Source: Glycomyces lechevalierae (lineage in GTDB: Bacteria; Actinomycetota; Actinomycetes; Mycobacteriales; Micromonosporaceae). Taken from it: DNA of 64,000 nucleotides. Position 1 is the first letter of the stretch. Every line of letters starts with the position of its first letter. The notes beneath the pieces were generated by a model. That model ran no database searches, was not told where the DNA came from, and saw nothing but the letters and a program-made list of their open reading frames with translations. The translations under genes were made by a program, and so were the position numbers. The DNA is taken from contig NZ_JAPZVQ010000007.1 of assembly GCF_027622945.1 (NCBI RefSeq), positions 62,001 through 126,000 on the forward strand. The letters are read 5' to 3'. Positions 52,682-61,626 of this stretch are shown one piece after another.

Positions 52682-53080
52682 CTACCTGCCGCCGTCGAGC
52701 TTCGCGAGGACCTGCGTGATCGACTCGCTCATGGCCTGGAGCCGCCGCACGCCGGTGTCCTGCACGGCGGCGAGCGACTCGCCGATCGAGGCCAGGTCCG
52801 GGACTCGCTCGTCGGGGGCCATGGCGGCGCGCTTGTCGAGCGCCTCGTTCAGCGCCAGGAGCACGTGCTCGGCGATGAAGTCGGTGCCCTCCTTGAACGC
52901 CTTGGGGTCCGCCTCGATCCGGTCGACGCGGCCGTCAACGCCGAGCGTCACGCGGACGCGGCCCTTCGCGGACTCCCCGGTGACCGGTTCGACCTGCACC
53001 TGCTCGGGCGCGGCGGTCGTGTTCGCCAGTGCCGCACGCGCTTCGGCGAGCTGCTGGGCGAAATCGCTCTCTGCGGCCAT
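52682..53080 (-). CDS. YbaB/EbfC family DNA-binding protein
   Basis: 132 residues from the ATG at 53080 (AGAGGA upstream); a longer frame to 53473 crosses the divergent promoter and was rejected. Central beta strands VRVTLGVDGRVDRIEADPKAF followed by a helix, then a C-terminal amphipathic helix LAAVQDTGVRRLQAMSE. YbaB-like proteins bind DNA as dimers and can be nucleoid-associated; some actinomycete members sit next to ESX or WXG100 genes, but none is here. Function at this site is unknown. Confidence 0.7.
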   Translation of the reverse strand: MAAESDFAQQLAEARAALANTTAAPEQVQVEPVTGESAKGRVRVTLGVDGRVDRIEADPKAFKEGTDFIAEHVLLALNEALDKRAAMAPDERVPDLASIGESLAAVQDTGVRRLQAMSESITQVLAKLDGGR

Positions 53081-53267
53081 CGGTCCATCCTCTCTGGAAC
53101 ACGAAACGGCGCAATCGTAGCGCGGGGGGCGGAACCGATGCCGCCCCGCTTCGAGCCGGGCCGCGAGGCGCGTTGGCGCGCACATAGATTCAGGCTCGAC
53201 CGTATCCGAACGGGTCCCGGAGCACCGCTCGTGGGGCCGGCTCGGCGGAAGGTGAGAGGATTCGGCG

Positions 53268-56024
53268 GTGTTCGCGGATGCTGCGGTGTTCCTGGTCCTG
53301 GGTACGGTCGAGACCCACGCGGCCGGGCGCGCCGACCGGTCGTGGACGGCGAAGCCGCAGGCGCTGCTGGCGCTCCTGCTGCTGAAGCCGAACACGGTGG
53401 TGAACCGGGACTGGCTCGTCGACCAGATGTGGGGGGACGCCCCGCCCGCGACGGCCGTCTCCACCCTCCGCACCTACGCCTACCGGCTCCGGCAGCGGCT
53501 CCGAGCCGACGAACGGATCACGCTGCGCAGCAAAGGCGGCGGGTACCTGCTCGAGATCCCTCCCGACGCGGTCGACGCGGCCCGGTTCGAAGCCCTCGTC
53601 GCAGTCGGGCGCGCCGCCGTCGCCGCGGGCGACCACGCGGGCGGCGCGGCCGCGCTGCGCGAGGGCCTGCGGATGTGGCGCGGCCCGGCGTTCGAGGGCG
53701 TCGACGTCCCTGCCGTCCGCGCCCGCGCCCAGGCGCTCGACGACCTGCGACTCGAGGCGTTCGAGCAGTGCGTGCGCGCCGAACTCGAAGCGGGCCAAGG
53801 CATCGGCGAAGTGTCCGAACTGGAGGCCGAGATCGCCGGGCAGCCGCTGCGCGAGAGCCTCTGGCACACGCTCATGCTCGCCCTCTACCGCGCAGGGCGC
53901 CAAGGAGAAGCGCTCGAGGCCTACCGGCGCCTCCACCGCGTCCTCGACGATGAGCTGGGCATCCGGCCCTCCGCGCAGGTCGAGGAGTTGCACCGGCAGA
54001 TCCTCGCGGGCCGGTCCTCCGAGCCCGGCGCGGCCGAGGTCCGCGAGCGGTGGACGGTCCCGCGGCAACTGCCCGCCGCCACGACGCACTTCACCGGCAG
54101 GACAAGCGAACTCGCCGAACTCGACACCCTGCTCGCCGACGGCGGGCCCGCAGTCGCGGCCCTCTCCGGGACCGGCGGCATCGGCAAGTCCACGCTCGCC
54201 TTCGCCTGGGCGCACCGGGCCGCCGACCACTTCCCGGACGGCCAGCTCTACTGCGACCTGCGCGGCTTCGACCCCGCCGCGGCGCCGGTCGACCCGGGCG
54301 AGGCCATCCGCGGCCTCCTCGAATCCCTCGGCACCGCATCCGAATCGATCCCCATCGGCCTCGACGCCCAAGCCGCCCTCTACCGCAGCCGCCTCGCGGG
54401 CAAGCGCGTCCTCCTCGTCCTCGACAACGCCCGCGACGCCGCCCAGGTCCGCCCCCTCCTCCCCGGCTCCGCGACCTGCCGGGTCCTCGTCACCAGCCGC
54501 GACCGCCTGTCGGGGCTCGTCGTCGACGGCGCCCGGGCCCTCCCGCTCGCCGAACTCAGCGCCGACGACGCCCGCGCGTTCCTGAGGGACCGCCTCCGCG
54601 CCGACCGCACCGAGGCCGAACCCGAAGCCGTGCAACACATCATCGACGCCTGCGCGGGCCTTCCCCTCGCGCTGGCCGTCACCGCCGCCCGCGCCGCGCT
54701 CAACCCCCGCTTCCCCCTCGCCGAACTCGCCGCCGCCCTCCGCGAGGACGCCCACCGGCTCGACGCCCTCGCCGACCCCGACCCCGCCGTGGACCTCCGC
54801 ACCGTCCTCCACGGCTCCTACCGGGCCCTCGACGGACCGACCGCCCGCCTGTTCCGCCTTCTCAGCGCCCACCCCGGACCCGCGTTCACGCCCGTCTCGG
54901 CCGCGGCCGCCGCCGCGATCCCGCTCCCCCAGGCCGAACGCCTCCTCACGGCGCTGACCCGGCTCAACCTCCTCGCCGAGGCCGCACCGCGCCAGTACGC
55001 CTTCCACGACCTCGTCCGCGTCTACGCCGCCGAACTCGCCGCGGACGAGCGCCCCGACGCCGCCCGCCGCGTCCTGGACCACTACCTCCAGACCGCTTAC
55101 GCCGCAGCCCGACTCGTCAATCCCCTCCGCGACCCGATCGCGGTCGAGCCCCCCGTGCCCGGCATTCCCGTCGCGGACCTCCCCGACGCCGACGCCGCGA
55201 TGGCCTGGTTCACCGCCGAGCACCCGGCCCTGCTCGCAGCCGTCGAGCTCGCGGCCGCGCAGCGCCTCGACGTCCAATGCTGGCAGCTCGCCTGGTGCCT
55301 CCACGACTACCTGCACCGCCGGGGCCGCCGCCACGACCAGGCCGCGGTCTGGCGGACCGCCCTCGACGCGACCCGGCGGCTCGGCGACCGCGCCGCGCAG
55401 ACCCGCGCGCTGCGCCAGCTCGCCCAAGCGCACGTCCACCTCAAGGAGTTCGATACGGCGCGAACGCATCTCGATGAGGCGCTGGCCCTCGCTGACGACC
55501 TCGGCAACGACCGGGCCCACACGCACCAGGTCTACGGCGCCCTCGCGAGCGTCCAAGGCCGGCACGCCGAGTCGATCGAGCACAACCGGCGCGCCATCGA
55601 CCACTACCGCGCGACCGGCCACCGGGCGGGCGAGGCCGGCGCGCTCAATTCGATCGCCTGGGTCCAGTCACAGGCCGGAGACCACCAGGCGGCCTTGGGC
55701 AGCGGCGCTGCCGCACTGTCCATCATGGATGAGATCGGCCACCGCGCGGGGCAGGCCGCCACCCTCGACAGCCTCGGCCTCGCGCACCACCGCCTCGGCG
55801 AGCACGGCCGCGCGGTCGAACGCTACGAACAGGCCGTCGCGCTCTACCGCGAACTCGACGCCCGCGCGGGTGAGGCCGCGACGCTGACCCGACTCGGCGA
55901 CGTCCAGCGCGCCCGGGGCGAGACCGCCGCCGCCCGCGACGCCTTCAAGCGGGCCGCGGACCTCCTCGACGAACTCGGCCACGACGCGTCCAGGGTCCGC
56001 GCCCTCCTCAGGGACGCCGGCTGA
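53268..56024 (+). CDS. SARP-family regulator with BTAD, NB-ARC and TPR domains (second copy)
   Basis: 918 residues from a GTG; AGAGGATTC upstream supports it. Same order as the paralogue at 8484: winged helix (1-95), BTAD (about 100-245), NB-ARC with P-loop GTGGIGKST from residue 301, LVLDNARD and VTSRDRL sensors, then helices and TPRs to the end, finishing RVRALLRDAG. It ends cleanly, giving a guide to where the first copy should end. Probably activates nearby secondary-metabolism genes: the RiPP module begins 1.4 kb downstream with the small secreted genes between (inference). Confidence 0.9.
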   Translation: MFADAAVFLVLGTVETHAAGRADRSWTAKPQALLALLLLKPNTVVNRDWLVDQMWGDAPPATAVSTLRTYAYRLRQRLRADERITLRSKGGGYLLEIPPDAVDAARFEALVAVGRAAVAAGDHAGGAAALREGLRMWRGPAFEGVDVPAVRARAQALDDLRLEAFEQCVRAELEAGQGIGEVSELEAEIAGQPLRESLWHTLMLALYRAGRQGEALEAYRRLHRVLDDELGIRPSAQVEELHRQILAGRSSEPGAAEVRERWTVPRQLPAATTHFTGRTSELAELDTLLADGGPAVAALSGTGGIGKSTLAFAWAHRAADHFPDGQLYCDLRGFDPAAAPVDPGEAIRGLLESLGTASESIPIGLDAQAALYRSRLAGKRVLLVLDNARDAAQVRPLLPGSATCRVLVTSRDRLSGLVVDGARALPLAELSADDARAFLRDRLRADRTEAEPEAVQHIIDACAGLPLALAVTAARAALNPRFPLAELAAALREDAHRLDALADPDPAVDLRTVLHGSYRALDGPTARLFRLLSAHPGPAFTPVSAAAAAAIPLPQAERLLTALTRLNLLAEAAPRQYAFHDLVRVYAAELAADERPDAARRVLDHYLQTAYAAARLVNPLRDPIAVEPPVPGIPVADLPDADAAMAWFTAEHPALLAAVELAAAQRLDVQCWQLAWCLHDYLHRRGRRHDQAAVWRTALDATRRLGDRAAQTRALRQLAQAHVHLKEFDTARTHLDEALALADDLGNDRAHTHQVYGALASVQGRHAESIEHNRRAIDHYRATGHRAGEAGALNSIAWVQSQAGDHQAALGSGAAALSIMDEIGHRAGQAATLDSLGLAHHRLGEHGRAVERYEQAVALYRELDARAGEAATLTRLGDVQRARGETAAARDAFKRAADLLDELGHDASRVRALLRDAG

Positions 56025-56122
56025 CCCGGATCCACCTTCGCACCGTCTCTTCTCCCCGCGTGTGGGGAACCATGCGCGGAGTCCGCCCCGCCGACGTCCA
56101 CTGCTCCTGAACGGACGCACAC

Positions 56123-56156
56123 CCCGGGCCGCCGTCTGCATCGACGGCGGCCCGGG
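56123..56156. terminator. Bidirectional terminator between SARP and secreted gene
   Basis: Perfect 14-bp arms CCCGGGCCGCCGTC / GACGGCGGCCCGGG with a 6-nt loop, between two convergent genes. Confidence 0.78.
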
Positions 56157-56182
56157 TCCGATCTACTTGCGCCGCAAGACGA

Positions 56183-56644
56183 CTAGTACTTCGTCCCGCA
56201 GTGGTGGGCTTCGCTGTTCGTGTTCGTCAGACAGGCGCGCACGTACAGGTTCTTGATGTTGCTCCTGGTCCACTCGCCGTCGGCGGTGTCCCAGGCGCTC
56301 CAGGCGCGCTGGCTCGCGGGCGGGACGTCGTAGTGGGTGTCCCCGTCGGTGCCGGTCCACTCCATGCGGATCGTGGCGCCGGCGTCGTTGGCCTTGTTGT
56401 CCGTGACCGTCCAGGAGACGAACGTGTCGTAGTACCCGTTCCCCCTGGACTTCCAGCACAGGACGGCGCTGACGAACGCGCCTCCGCCGTTGTTCGCGTT
56501 GTCGATGTGCACCTCGCGGCCGCTCGGGTAGCCCGCCGCGTTGCACAGGCTCGGAGCGGCGGAGGCGGGCGAGGCGACGGCGGTGGCGCCGATGACCGCC
56601 AGCAGGGTGACGAGGGCGCCGATGAGGGCGCGGCGGAACTTCAT
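56183..56644 (-). CDS. Small secreted four-cysteine protein, copy 1
   Basis: 153 residues, ATG at 56644 with AAGGAGAT. Sec signal peptide 1-29 (cleavage near ASA/A). Mature Cys at 34, 63, 138 and 149; the same four at the same spacing (29, 75, 11) in the paralogue at 56685, so two disulfides are likely. The shared segments ATIRMEWTGTD, THYDVPP, SQRAW and IKNLYVRACLTN, and HYDVPP/QRAW, suggest a compact beta-rich domain. I do not recognise a family. Possible role as extracellular binding or self-protection protein; unsupported beyond location. Confidence 0.8.
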   Translation of the reverse strand: MKFRRALIGALVTLLAVIGATAVASPASAAPSLCNAAGYPSGREVHIDNANNGGGAFVSAVLCWKSRGNGYYDTFVSWTVTDNKANDAGATIRMEWTGTDGDTHYDVPPASQRAWSAWDTADGEWTRSNIKNLYVRACLTNTNSEAHHCGTKY

Positions 56645-56684
56645 GTCGAGATCTCCTTTGTGCAGACGATGCAGGTCGCGGGCT

Positions 56685-57152
56685 TTAGCCCTTGGCGCCG
56701 CAGTGGTGCGCTTCGCTGTCGGCATTGGTGAGGCAGGCGCGGACGTAGAGGTTCTTGATGCCGCCCTTGCCCCAGTCGCCCTCGACGGCGTCGAGGTAGT
56801 GCCAGGCGCGCTGGCTCGAGGGCGGGACGTCGTAGTGGGTCCTGCCGTCGGTGCCGGTCCACTCCATGCGGATCGTCGCCCCCGAGCCGTCGGCCTCGGT
56901 GTCGGAGACCGTCCAGAACACCGCGGTGCTGTAGTAGCCGTCGCCGGTGGGCTTCCAGCAGACGTCGGCGTACACGTATGCCCCGCTGCCGTTGAGGTCG
57001 TTGTGCACGATCGTGTTGCGCCCGTTGGTGTAGCCGGCGGCACCGCAGATCGAGGGCGCGGCGGCCGAGGCCGGTGCGGCGAAGGCGACCACGCCGATGG
57101 TCGCCGTCAGGGCGACGAGCGCCCCGACGAGCGCGCGGCGGAACTGCATCAT
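56685..57152 (-). CDS. Small secreted four-cysteine protein, copy 2
   Basis: 155 residues from the ATG at 57152 (GGAG upstream) or the next ATG. Signal peptide about 1-31. Cys at 36, 65, 140 and 151, same spacing as copy 1. Much of the sequence is shared with copy 1, which follows 40 bases later, so this is a tandem duplication in one transcription unit. It is divergent from the RiPP precursor gene across 293 bases that must hold both promoters. Function unknown. Confidence 0.8.
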   Translation of the reverse strand: MMQFRRALVGALVALTATIGVVAFAAPASAAAPSICGAAGYTNGRNTIVHNDLNGSGAYVYADVCWKPTGDGYYSTAVFWTVSDTEADGSGATIRMEWTGTDGRTHYDVPPSSQRAWHYLDAVEGDWGKGGIKNLYVRACLTNADSEAHHCGAKG

Positions 57153-57445
57153 TCGTTCTCCTTGTGGGCGTTGCGTTGAACGAGATGATCATTCACGCCC
57201 GATGTGGAGCGAACGTGGTGCCGAGATGGAACCGCCTCCAGGAGGCCCGACCGCCCGTCGCCCCGAAGGGCCCCACGGTGCTCCGGGGTGCCGGCAGTGC
57301 ACCTGCTCCATCTTCGCTCCATCTTTCCGCCACCCCCGGCTGCGACAATGCTCTGCGGCGCATCGTCGTGCACACCTCGCATGCCTTCGGCCGCAAGGTG
57401 GCTCGGCGCACCGTCACCGACCGCAAACGACTTGGAGGACCCACC

Positions 57446-57640
57446 ATGAACTCGAACGCCACCGCGCTCATCGACGCCGCGTTCGTCGCCCGCCTGCTCG
57501 ACTCCGGAGAGGAGCGGGCCCCGTTCGCGGCCAGCGCGGCGAACCACGCGACGGTCCTGCCCGACGGCACGTTCAACGAAGTGACGGCGTACGCGTTCGA
57601 CGCGCACGACGCCACTGCCGAGACCGCCGCCGACTGCTGA
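57446..57640 (+). CDS. Candidate RiPP precursor peptide
   Basis: 64 residues, ATG 57446 with GGAGG at 57435-57439; stop 12 bases before the YcaO gene. No signal peptide. An acidic leader-like helix (MNSNATALIDAAFVARLLD) is followed by a Ser/Ala-rich linker and a tail ATVLPDGTFNEVTAYAFDA ending in HDATAETAADC, with the only Cys at the C-terminus. Size, charge and position immediately before YcaO/TfuA fit a modified peptide. The cleavage site and core are not evident; the C-terminal third is my best guess. It could instead be an unrelated small protein. Confidence 0.65.
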   Translation: MNSNATALIDAAFVARLLDSGEERAPFAASAANHATVLPDGTFNEVTAYAFDAHDATAETAADC

Positions 57641-57652
57641 GCCGGACGCCCC

Positions 57653-58795
57653 GTGTCGCAGTTGACGACCTATCCCGGGACCCGTCGGACCCGTGATCCG
57701 GAGGAGACTCTGGAACGCGTCGCGGTGCGGCTCGGGGACTACGGCATCACCCGCCTCGCCGACGTCACCGGCCTGGATGTCATCGGCATCCCGGTCGTGA
57801 TGTCGGTGCGGCCCCTCGCCACCACGCTGTCGGTCTCGCAGGGGAAGGGCGCCACGCTCACCCTGGCGAAGGTCTCGGCCGCGATGGAGGCGATCGAGTT
57901 GTGGCACGCCGAGGAGGCCGTCCCCGCCGCCGTGCTCGAGGGCGTCGGCGCGGCCGAACTCGACCTGCCGTACCGGGTCGCCGACCTCGAGCAGGTCCCC
58001 GGGAGCCTGCTCACCGACCGCACCCGCCTCGATTGGCTCGAGGCCGAGGTCCTCACCGGCGGCCGCACCCTGGTCCCCCGTGCGGCGGTGCAGCTCGGCA
58101 CGACCGCCGCCGACTGGCGCGGGCACCACCTCATGGCCTCGTCGAACGGTCTCGCCTCGGGGAACACGTTGGCCGAAGCCACGGTCCACGCCCTCTACGA
58201 GCAGATCGAGCGCGACTGCACGAGCGCCATCGCCGAGGTCCCGGTCCGCGAGCGGACCGTCATCGATCCGGCCTCGGTCACCGACCCGCACTGCGCCGAC
58301 CTCATCGCGCGCATCCGCGCCGCGGGCGCCTGGCTCGAGATCACCGATGCGAGCGCCGACCGGTGGCGGCCGGTCTCGTGCTTCACGGCCGAGCTGTGGA
58401 TGCCCGACATGGGGGCGCTGATCGGGGGCGCCGGGGCCCACATCGACCCCGCCATCGCGCTCTCCCGGGCACTGACCGAGGCCGTCCAGTCGCGACTCAC
58501 CTTCATCACCGGCACGCGCGACGACATCGACCCGCGCGTGTACCGCGACCGCACCGCGCATCCGCCGCGCCCGGCCGAGCGGACCGCGCCGTGGACGTCT
58601 CAGGGCCACGTCCCAAGCAGCACAGACGAAGAGGAGCTCCAGCGGCTCACGGCTCTGGTCACCGCCGCCACCGGCACCCCGCCGATGCGCGTCGACCTCA
58701 CCGCCCCGAGCGCGGCCGGAGACTTCGCGGTCGTCAAGACCCTCGCCCCGGGCCTGGCGTTCCTCGCCCGACACGCACTTCCCCGCCCGGAGTAG
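57653..58795 (+). CDS. YcaO-domain cyclodehydratase/thioamidase
   Basis: 380 residues with GTG start. ATP-dependent backbone-amide activation enzyme. YcaO ATP-site motifs are present: S75xxxE79xxE82 (SAAMEAIELWHAE), E175 to R187 (EATVHALYEQIERD) and E276xxQ279xR281 (EAVQSR). No partner E1-like/ocin-ThiF protein is encoded, but a TfuA gene follows by three bases. YcaO plus TfuA is the known pair for thioamide formation (thioviridamide-type peptides and methyl-coenzyme M reductase thioglycine), so this protein probably replaces one amide oxygen of the precursor by sulfur. The sulfur donor is unknown. Confidence 0.9.
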   Translation: MSQLTTYPGTRRTRDPEETLERVAVRLGDYGITRLADVTGLDVIGIPVVMSVRPLATTLSVSQGKGATLTLAKVSAAMEAIELWHAEEAVPAAVLEGVGAAELDLPYRVADLEQVPGSLLTDRTRLDWLEAEVLTGGRTLVPRAAVQLGTTAADWRGHHLMASSNGLASGNTLAEATVHALYEQIERDCTSAIAEVPVRERTVIDPASVTDPHCADLIARIRAAGAWLEITDASADRWRPVSCFTAELWMPDMGALIGGAGAHIDPAIALSRALTEAVQSRLTFITGTRDDIDPRVYRDRTAHPPRPAERTAPWTSQGHVPSSTDEEELQRLTALVTAATGTPPMRVDLTAPSAAGDFAVVKTLAPGLAFLARHALPRPE

Positions 58796-58798
58796 CCG

Positions 58799-60130
58799 AT
58801 GACCCAGCACGTCTTCTGCGGACCGACGCTCAGCGGCGACGAGGTCCGCGCCGTCGTCCCTGACGCGATCGTCCACCCGCCGATCCGCCACGGCGACGCC
58901 TTGCGCCTCGACACCGGACCGGGCGATATCGTCCTCATCGTCGACGGCGTGTTCCACCAGTCGGCCGCCGTGCGCCACAAGGAGATCCTTGCTTTGATCG
59001 CCGCCCGGACCGCGGTCGCCGGCTGCTCCAGCATGGGGGCGCTCCGCGCCGCGGAGCTCGACGCGTTCGGCATGATCGGCATCGGCGAGGTCTACCGGCG
59101 GTACCGCTCGGGCGAGACCGACGCCGACGCCGACGTGGCGGTCACCCATACGCAAGGGGGACGGATCGAGCAGCTCTCACTGGCGATGGTCGACCTCGAA
59201 GCGCACCTTGACGACGCGTGCCGCGACGGTGCCGTCGACCGGGGCGAGCACGCCGCCCTCGCCGCGGCCCTCCGCGGCGTCCACTACACCGAACGCAGCC
59301 CGCAGCGCTTCGCCGCACTCCGGGCCCCGGGCATCGACGCATTCCGCGCCTGGCTCGACGCCCGCCCCGACCTGCGCGGCGCCAAGCACCGCGACGCCCT
59401 GACCGCGCTGCGCCTCCTCGCCGAGGACGGCATCACCACGGCCGCACCGGGTCCCTGGACGAAGCGGGCATGGCGGACCGAGTACCTGCGGGACTGGACC
59501 GCGCGCCATCGAGGCATCATCTACAAGGGACGTCACATCACCCGCACGGCCCACGCCCAGTACCGGCAGATCTTCGACCCTGAGCACCCGCGGCGCCGGC
59601 GCCGTCTCGTCCTCTCCTGGATCGGCGGCGCCACCGGACCCGACGACCGGTCCCCGCAGGAGGTTCTCGACGCAGCCCTCGACGCCGCCGCCGCATCGGG
59701 ACTGCGCCTCGCGGACCTGACGCCCGAGCAGCGCCGCCACTGGCTCACCGCCGACGAGGACGACCTCGAACCGGCCGAGGCCCTGGCCCGGATCCTGGTG
59801 CGCAGCACCGCAGCAGGACCGGTCACCCCCGGATCGGACTGGCCGCAGGCGGCACCCGACAGCGCCATCACCGCAGCGATCGCCCACGCCTTCGCCGTCA
59901 ACGACCGGGCCGCCGCGCACGGCGTCACCATCGACGGCCTCGAGACCGAATCGGTCCGGACGTTCCTGCGCGGCCTCTGGGGACTGGACGGCGCCGACCC
60001 CGAAACCCTCACCGCGGCGGCCCGCGACCGCGGGTTCCGCAACTTCGAGGGCGCCGCCGAGATCTGCCGCCAGTTCATCCTCGCCGAACTCGGCGACGCA
60101 CTGTGGCATCACCTCGACCCTCGCATGTAG
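58799..60130 (+). CDS. TfuA-like protein, YcaO partner
   Basis: 443 residues; the TfuA core is the first ~200: HVFCGPTLSGDEV start, VFHQSAAVRHKEILAL, GCSSMGALRAAELD and the FGMIGIGEVYRRYRSG segment. The remaining ~240 residues are an extra helical domain of unknown role. TfuA proteins help YcaO enzymes install thioamides, perhaps by delivering sulfur. Three bases separate it from the YcaO stop, so the three genes form one operon. TfuA without azoline-forming partners favours thioamidation over azole formation. Confidence 0.88.
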   Translation: MTQHVFCGPTLSGDEVRAVVPDAIVHPPIRHGDALRLDTGPGDIVLIVDGVFHQSAAVRHKEILALIAARTAVAGCSSMGALRAAELDAFGMIGIGEVYRRYRSGETDADADVAVTHTQGGRIEQLSLAMVDLEAHLDDACRDGAVDRGEHAALAAALRGVHYTERSPQRFAALRAPGIDAFRAWLDARPDLRGAKHRDALTALRLLAEDGITTAAPGPWTKRAWRTEYLRDWTARHRGIIYKGRHITRTAHAQYRQIFDPEHPRRRRRLVLSWIGGATGPDDRSPQEVLDAALDAAAASGLRLADLTPEQRRHWLTADEDDLEPAEALARILVRSTAAGPVTPGSDWPQAAPDSAITAAIAHAFAVNDRAAAHGVTIDGLETESVRTFLRGLWGLDGADPETLTAAARDRGFRNFEGAAEICRQFILAELGDALWHHLDPRM

Positions 60131-60137
60131 ATGACGG

Positions 60138-60198
60138 GTCGTCCGCCGCGCGGCGGGCACGGCGCGGCCTTCAGCGCGGCGGGCCCCATGCGGACGAC
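60138..60198 (+). terminator. Structured region after the RiPP operon
   Basis: GTCGTCCGC (60138-60146) pairs with GCGGACGAC (60190-60198), enclosing further GC-rich inverted segments. Possible terminator between TfuA and the methyltransferase gene. Confidence 0.45.
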
Positions 60199-60268
60199 AC
60201 GAAGGTCGCGGGGACGCCACGAGTCCCGACTGCGACCCGTCGGCCCGCGGAAGTCGTAGGGTGGCGCT

Positions 60269-61117
60269 GTGGCGAACGAAACGATGCGGCAGAACTGGGC
60301 CGAGGGCGCGCAGGCGTGGGTGGAGAACCAGGCGACGTTCGACGCCGTGTTCGCGCCGGTGACCGCGGCGATCCTGGAGGCGGCGGCGATCGCGGCCGGG
60401 CAGCGGGTGCTCGACGTCGGCTGCGGGACCGGGACGCTGCTGGCGGCGGGGGCGGCGGCCGGGGCCGACGTCGTGGGCGTCGACATCGCCGAGGCGATGG
60501 CAGCCGCCGCACGCAGGCGCGTGCCCGAGGCCACGGTGATCGTGGCGGACGCGCAGACGACCGACCTGCGGACCGCGGTGCCGGGGGCGCCGTTCGACCG
60601 GGTCGTCTCGCGGTTCGGCGTCATGTTCTTCGAGGACCCGGAGGCCGCGTTCGCGAACCTGCGCCGCGCCGCCGCGCCGGGCGCGCGGCTGGCGTTCGCG
60701 TGCTGGCGCGACCTCGACGAGAACCCGATGTTCAGCCTCGGCTCCGCGGTCCTGGCCGACCGGCTCGACCCGCAGCCCGAGGCGCCCGCCCCCGGCGAGC
60801 CCGGGCCCGCCGCGTTCGCCGACCGCGACCGGGTCCGCTCGCTGCTGGAGGGCGCCGGGTGGGGACGGATCAGGGTCGAGCCGTTCGACTTCACCTGCGA
60901 CTACGGGTTCAACGGCACCGACGGCGTCGAGGAGCGGATGGCGACGATCAGCGGCGGCGGGGTGGGCCGCCTGGCCCGGGAGCAGCTGCTGCCGCGCCTG
61001 GGCGAGGACGGCTGGGCGTCCCTGCTCGACGACGTCCGAGCGGAACTGCGGCGCCACCTGGTGGACGGCGTCCTGCGCTTCCCCGCCGCGATCTGGCTCG
61101 TCGAAGCGGTCAACTGA
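60269..61117 (+). CDS. SAM-dependent methyltransferase (class I)
   Basis: 282 residues with a GTG start (AGGGTGG upstream). Motif I is VLDVGCGTGTL, followed by VGVDIAEAM (motif II region) and ARRAAAPGARLAFACW around motif III-IV. Similar to UbiE/COQ5-like enzymes. Cytoplasmic methyl transfer to O, N or C. Located 138 bases after TfuA, behind a structured region, so its membership in the RiPP cluster is only possible. Confidence 0.85.
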   Translation: MANETMRQNWAEGAQAWVENQATFDAVFAPVTAAILEAAAIAAGQRVLDVGCGTGTLLAAGAAAGADVVGVDIAEAMAAAARRRVPEATVIVADAQTTDLRTAVPGAPFDRVVSRFGVMFFEDPEAAFANLRRAAAPGARLAFACWRDLDENPMFSLGSAVLADRLDPQPEAPAPGEPGPAAFADRDRVRSLLEGAGWGRIRVEPFDFTCDYGFNGTDGVEERMATISGGGVGRLAREQLLPRLGEDGWASLLDDVRAELRRHLVDGVLRFPAAIWLVEAVN

Positions 61118-61242
61118 CCCCGCACCGCAGTTCGCAGATCCCGGCGCCCGTCGAGCAACCGCCGCGACGCCTCGCGGCGTACATGGTTCGTCGGCTCAAG
61201 CCGGGTTGCCCGGCTTGTTCAACTGCGGCACAAGGAGCATCA

Positions 61243-61626
61243 ATGTTCAAGAAGTGGGTCACGAGGTTCGCGCTCACCTGCGCCATCGGCGTCAGCCTCA
61301 TCGCCGGAACCGGGAGCGCCGCCTTCGCGGCCGATACCTGGCTGATCCTGTCCGACATCGACGGCCACCAGGTCGGCGCCATGCAGCACGTCGACGACGG
61401 CGATTCCTTCCGCGTCTACGACTCCCTCAGGGACGGCCACAGCGTCGAGGGCTGCCTCCAGACGTACACCCCGAGGACCGGCTGGGTCACCCTCCGCTGC
61501 AAGAACAACGACTCCGGCGCGGGCACGTACGAGAGCTTCAGCTACGACGTGATCACCGGCCTCATCTACCGAATGCGACTGTGCAACGCGCTCGTGCCCT
61601 GCGCCACCCAGGGATTCAACGAGTAG
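61243..61626 (+). CDS. Small secreted four-cysteine protein (third family)
   Basis: 127 residues, ATG with AAGGAG upstream. Sec signal (residues 1-30, SAAFAA cleavage region). Mature Cys at 71, 86, 114 and 120. Not similar to the pair at 56183-57152, but likewise a short exported beta-rich protein. Lies at the end of the RiPP region; a hairpin follows. Function unknown. Confidence 0.72.
   Translation: MFKKWVTRFALTCAIGVSLIAGTGSAAFAADTWLILSDIDGHQVGAMQHVDDGDSFRVYDSLRDGHSVEGCLQTYTPRTGWVTLRCKNNDSGAGTYESFSYDVITGLIYRMRLCNALVPCATQGFNE

Noticed and set aside
57446..57640. Precursor as an azole/azoline (TOMM) peptide with cyclodehydratase partners
   Set aside because: No E1-like or dehydrogenase gene nearby and only one Cys in the peptide with few Ser/Thr in a core-like tail; TfuA favours thioamidation.
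57149..59155. 668-codon minus-strand frame over the precursor and YcaO genes
   Set aside because: Low-complexity shadow; YcaO motifs and ribosome sites are on the plus strand.
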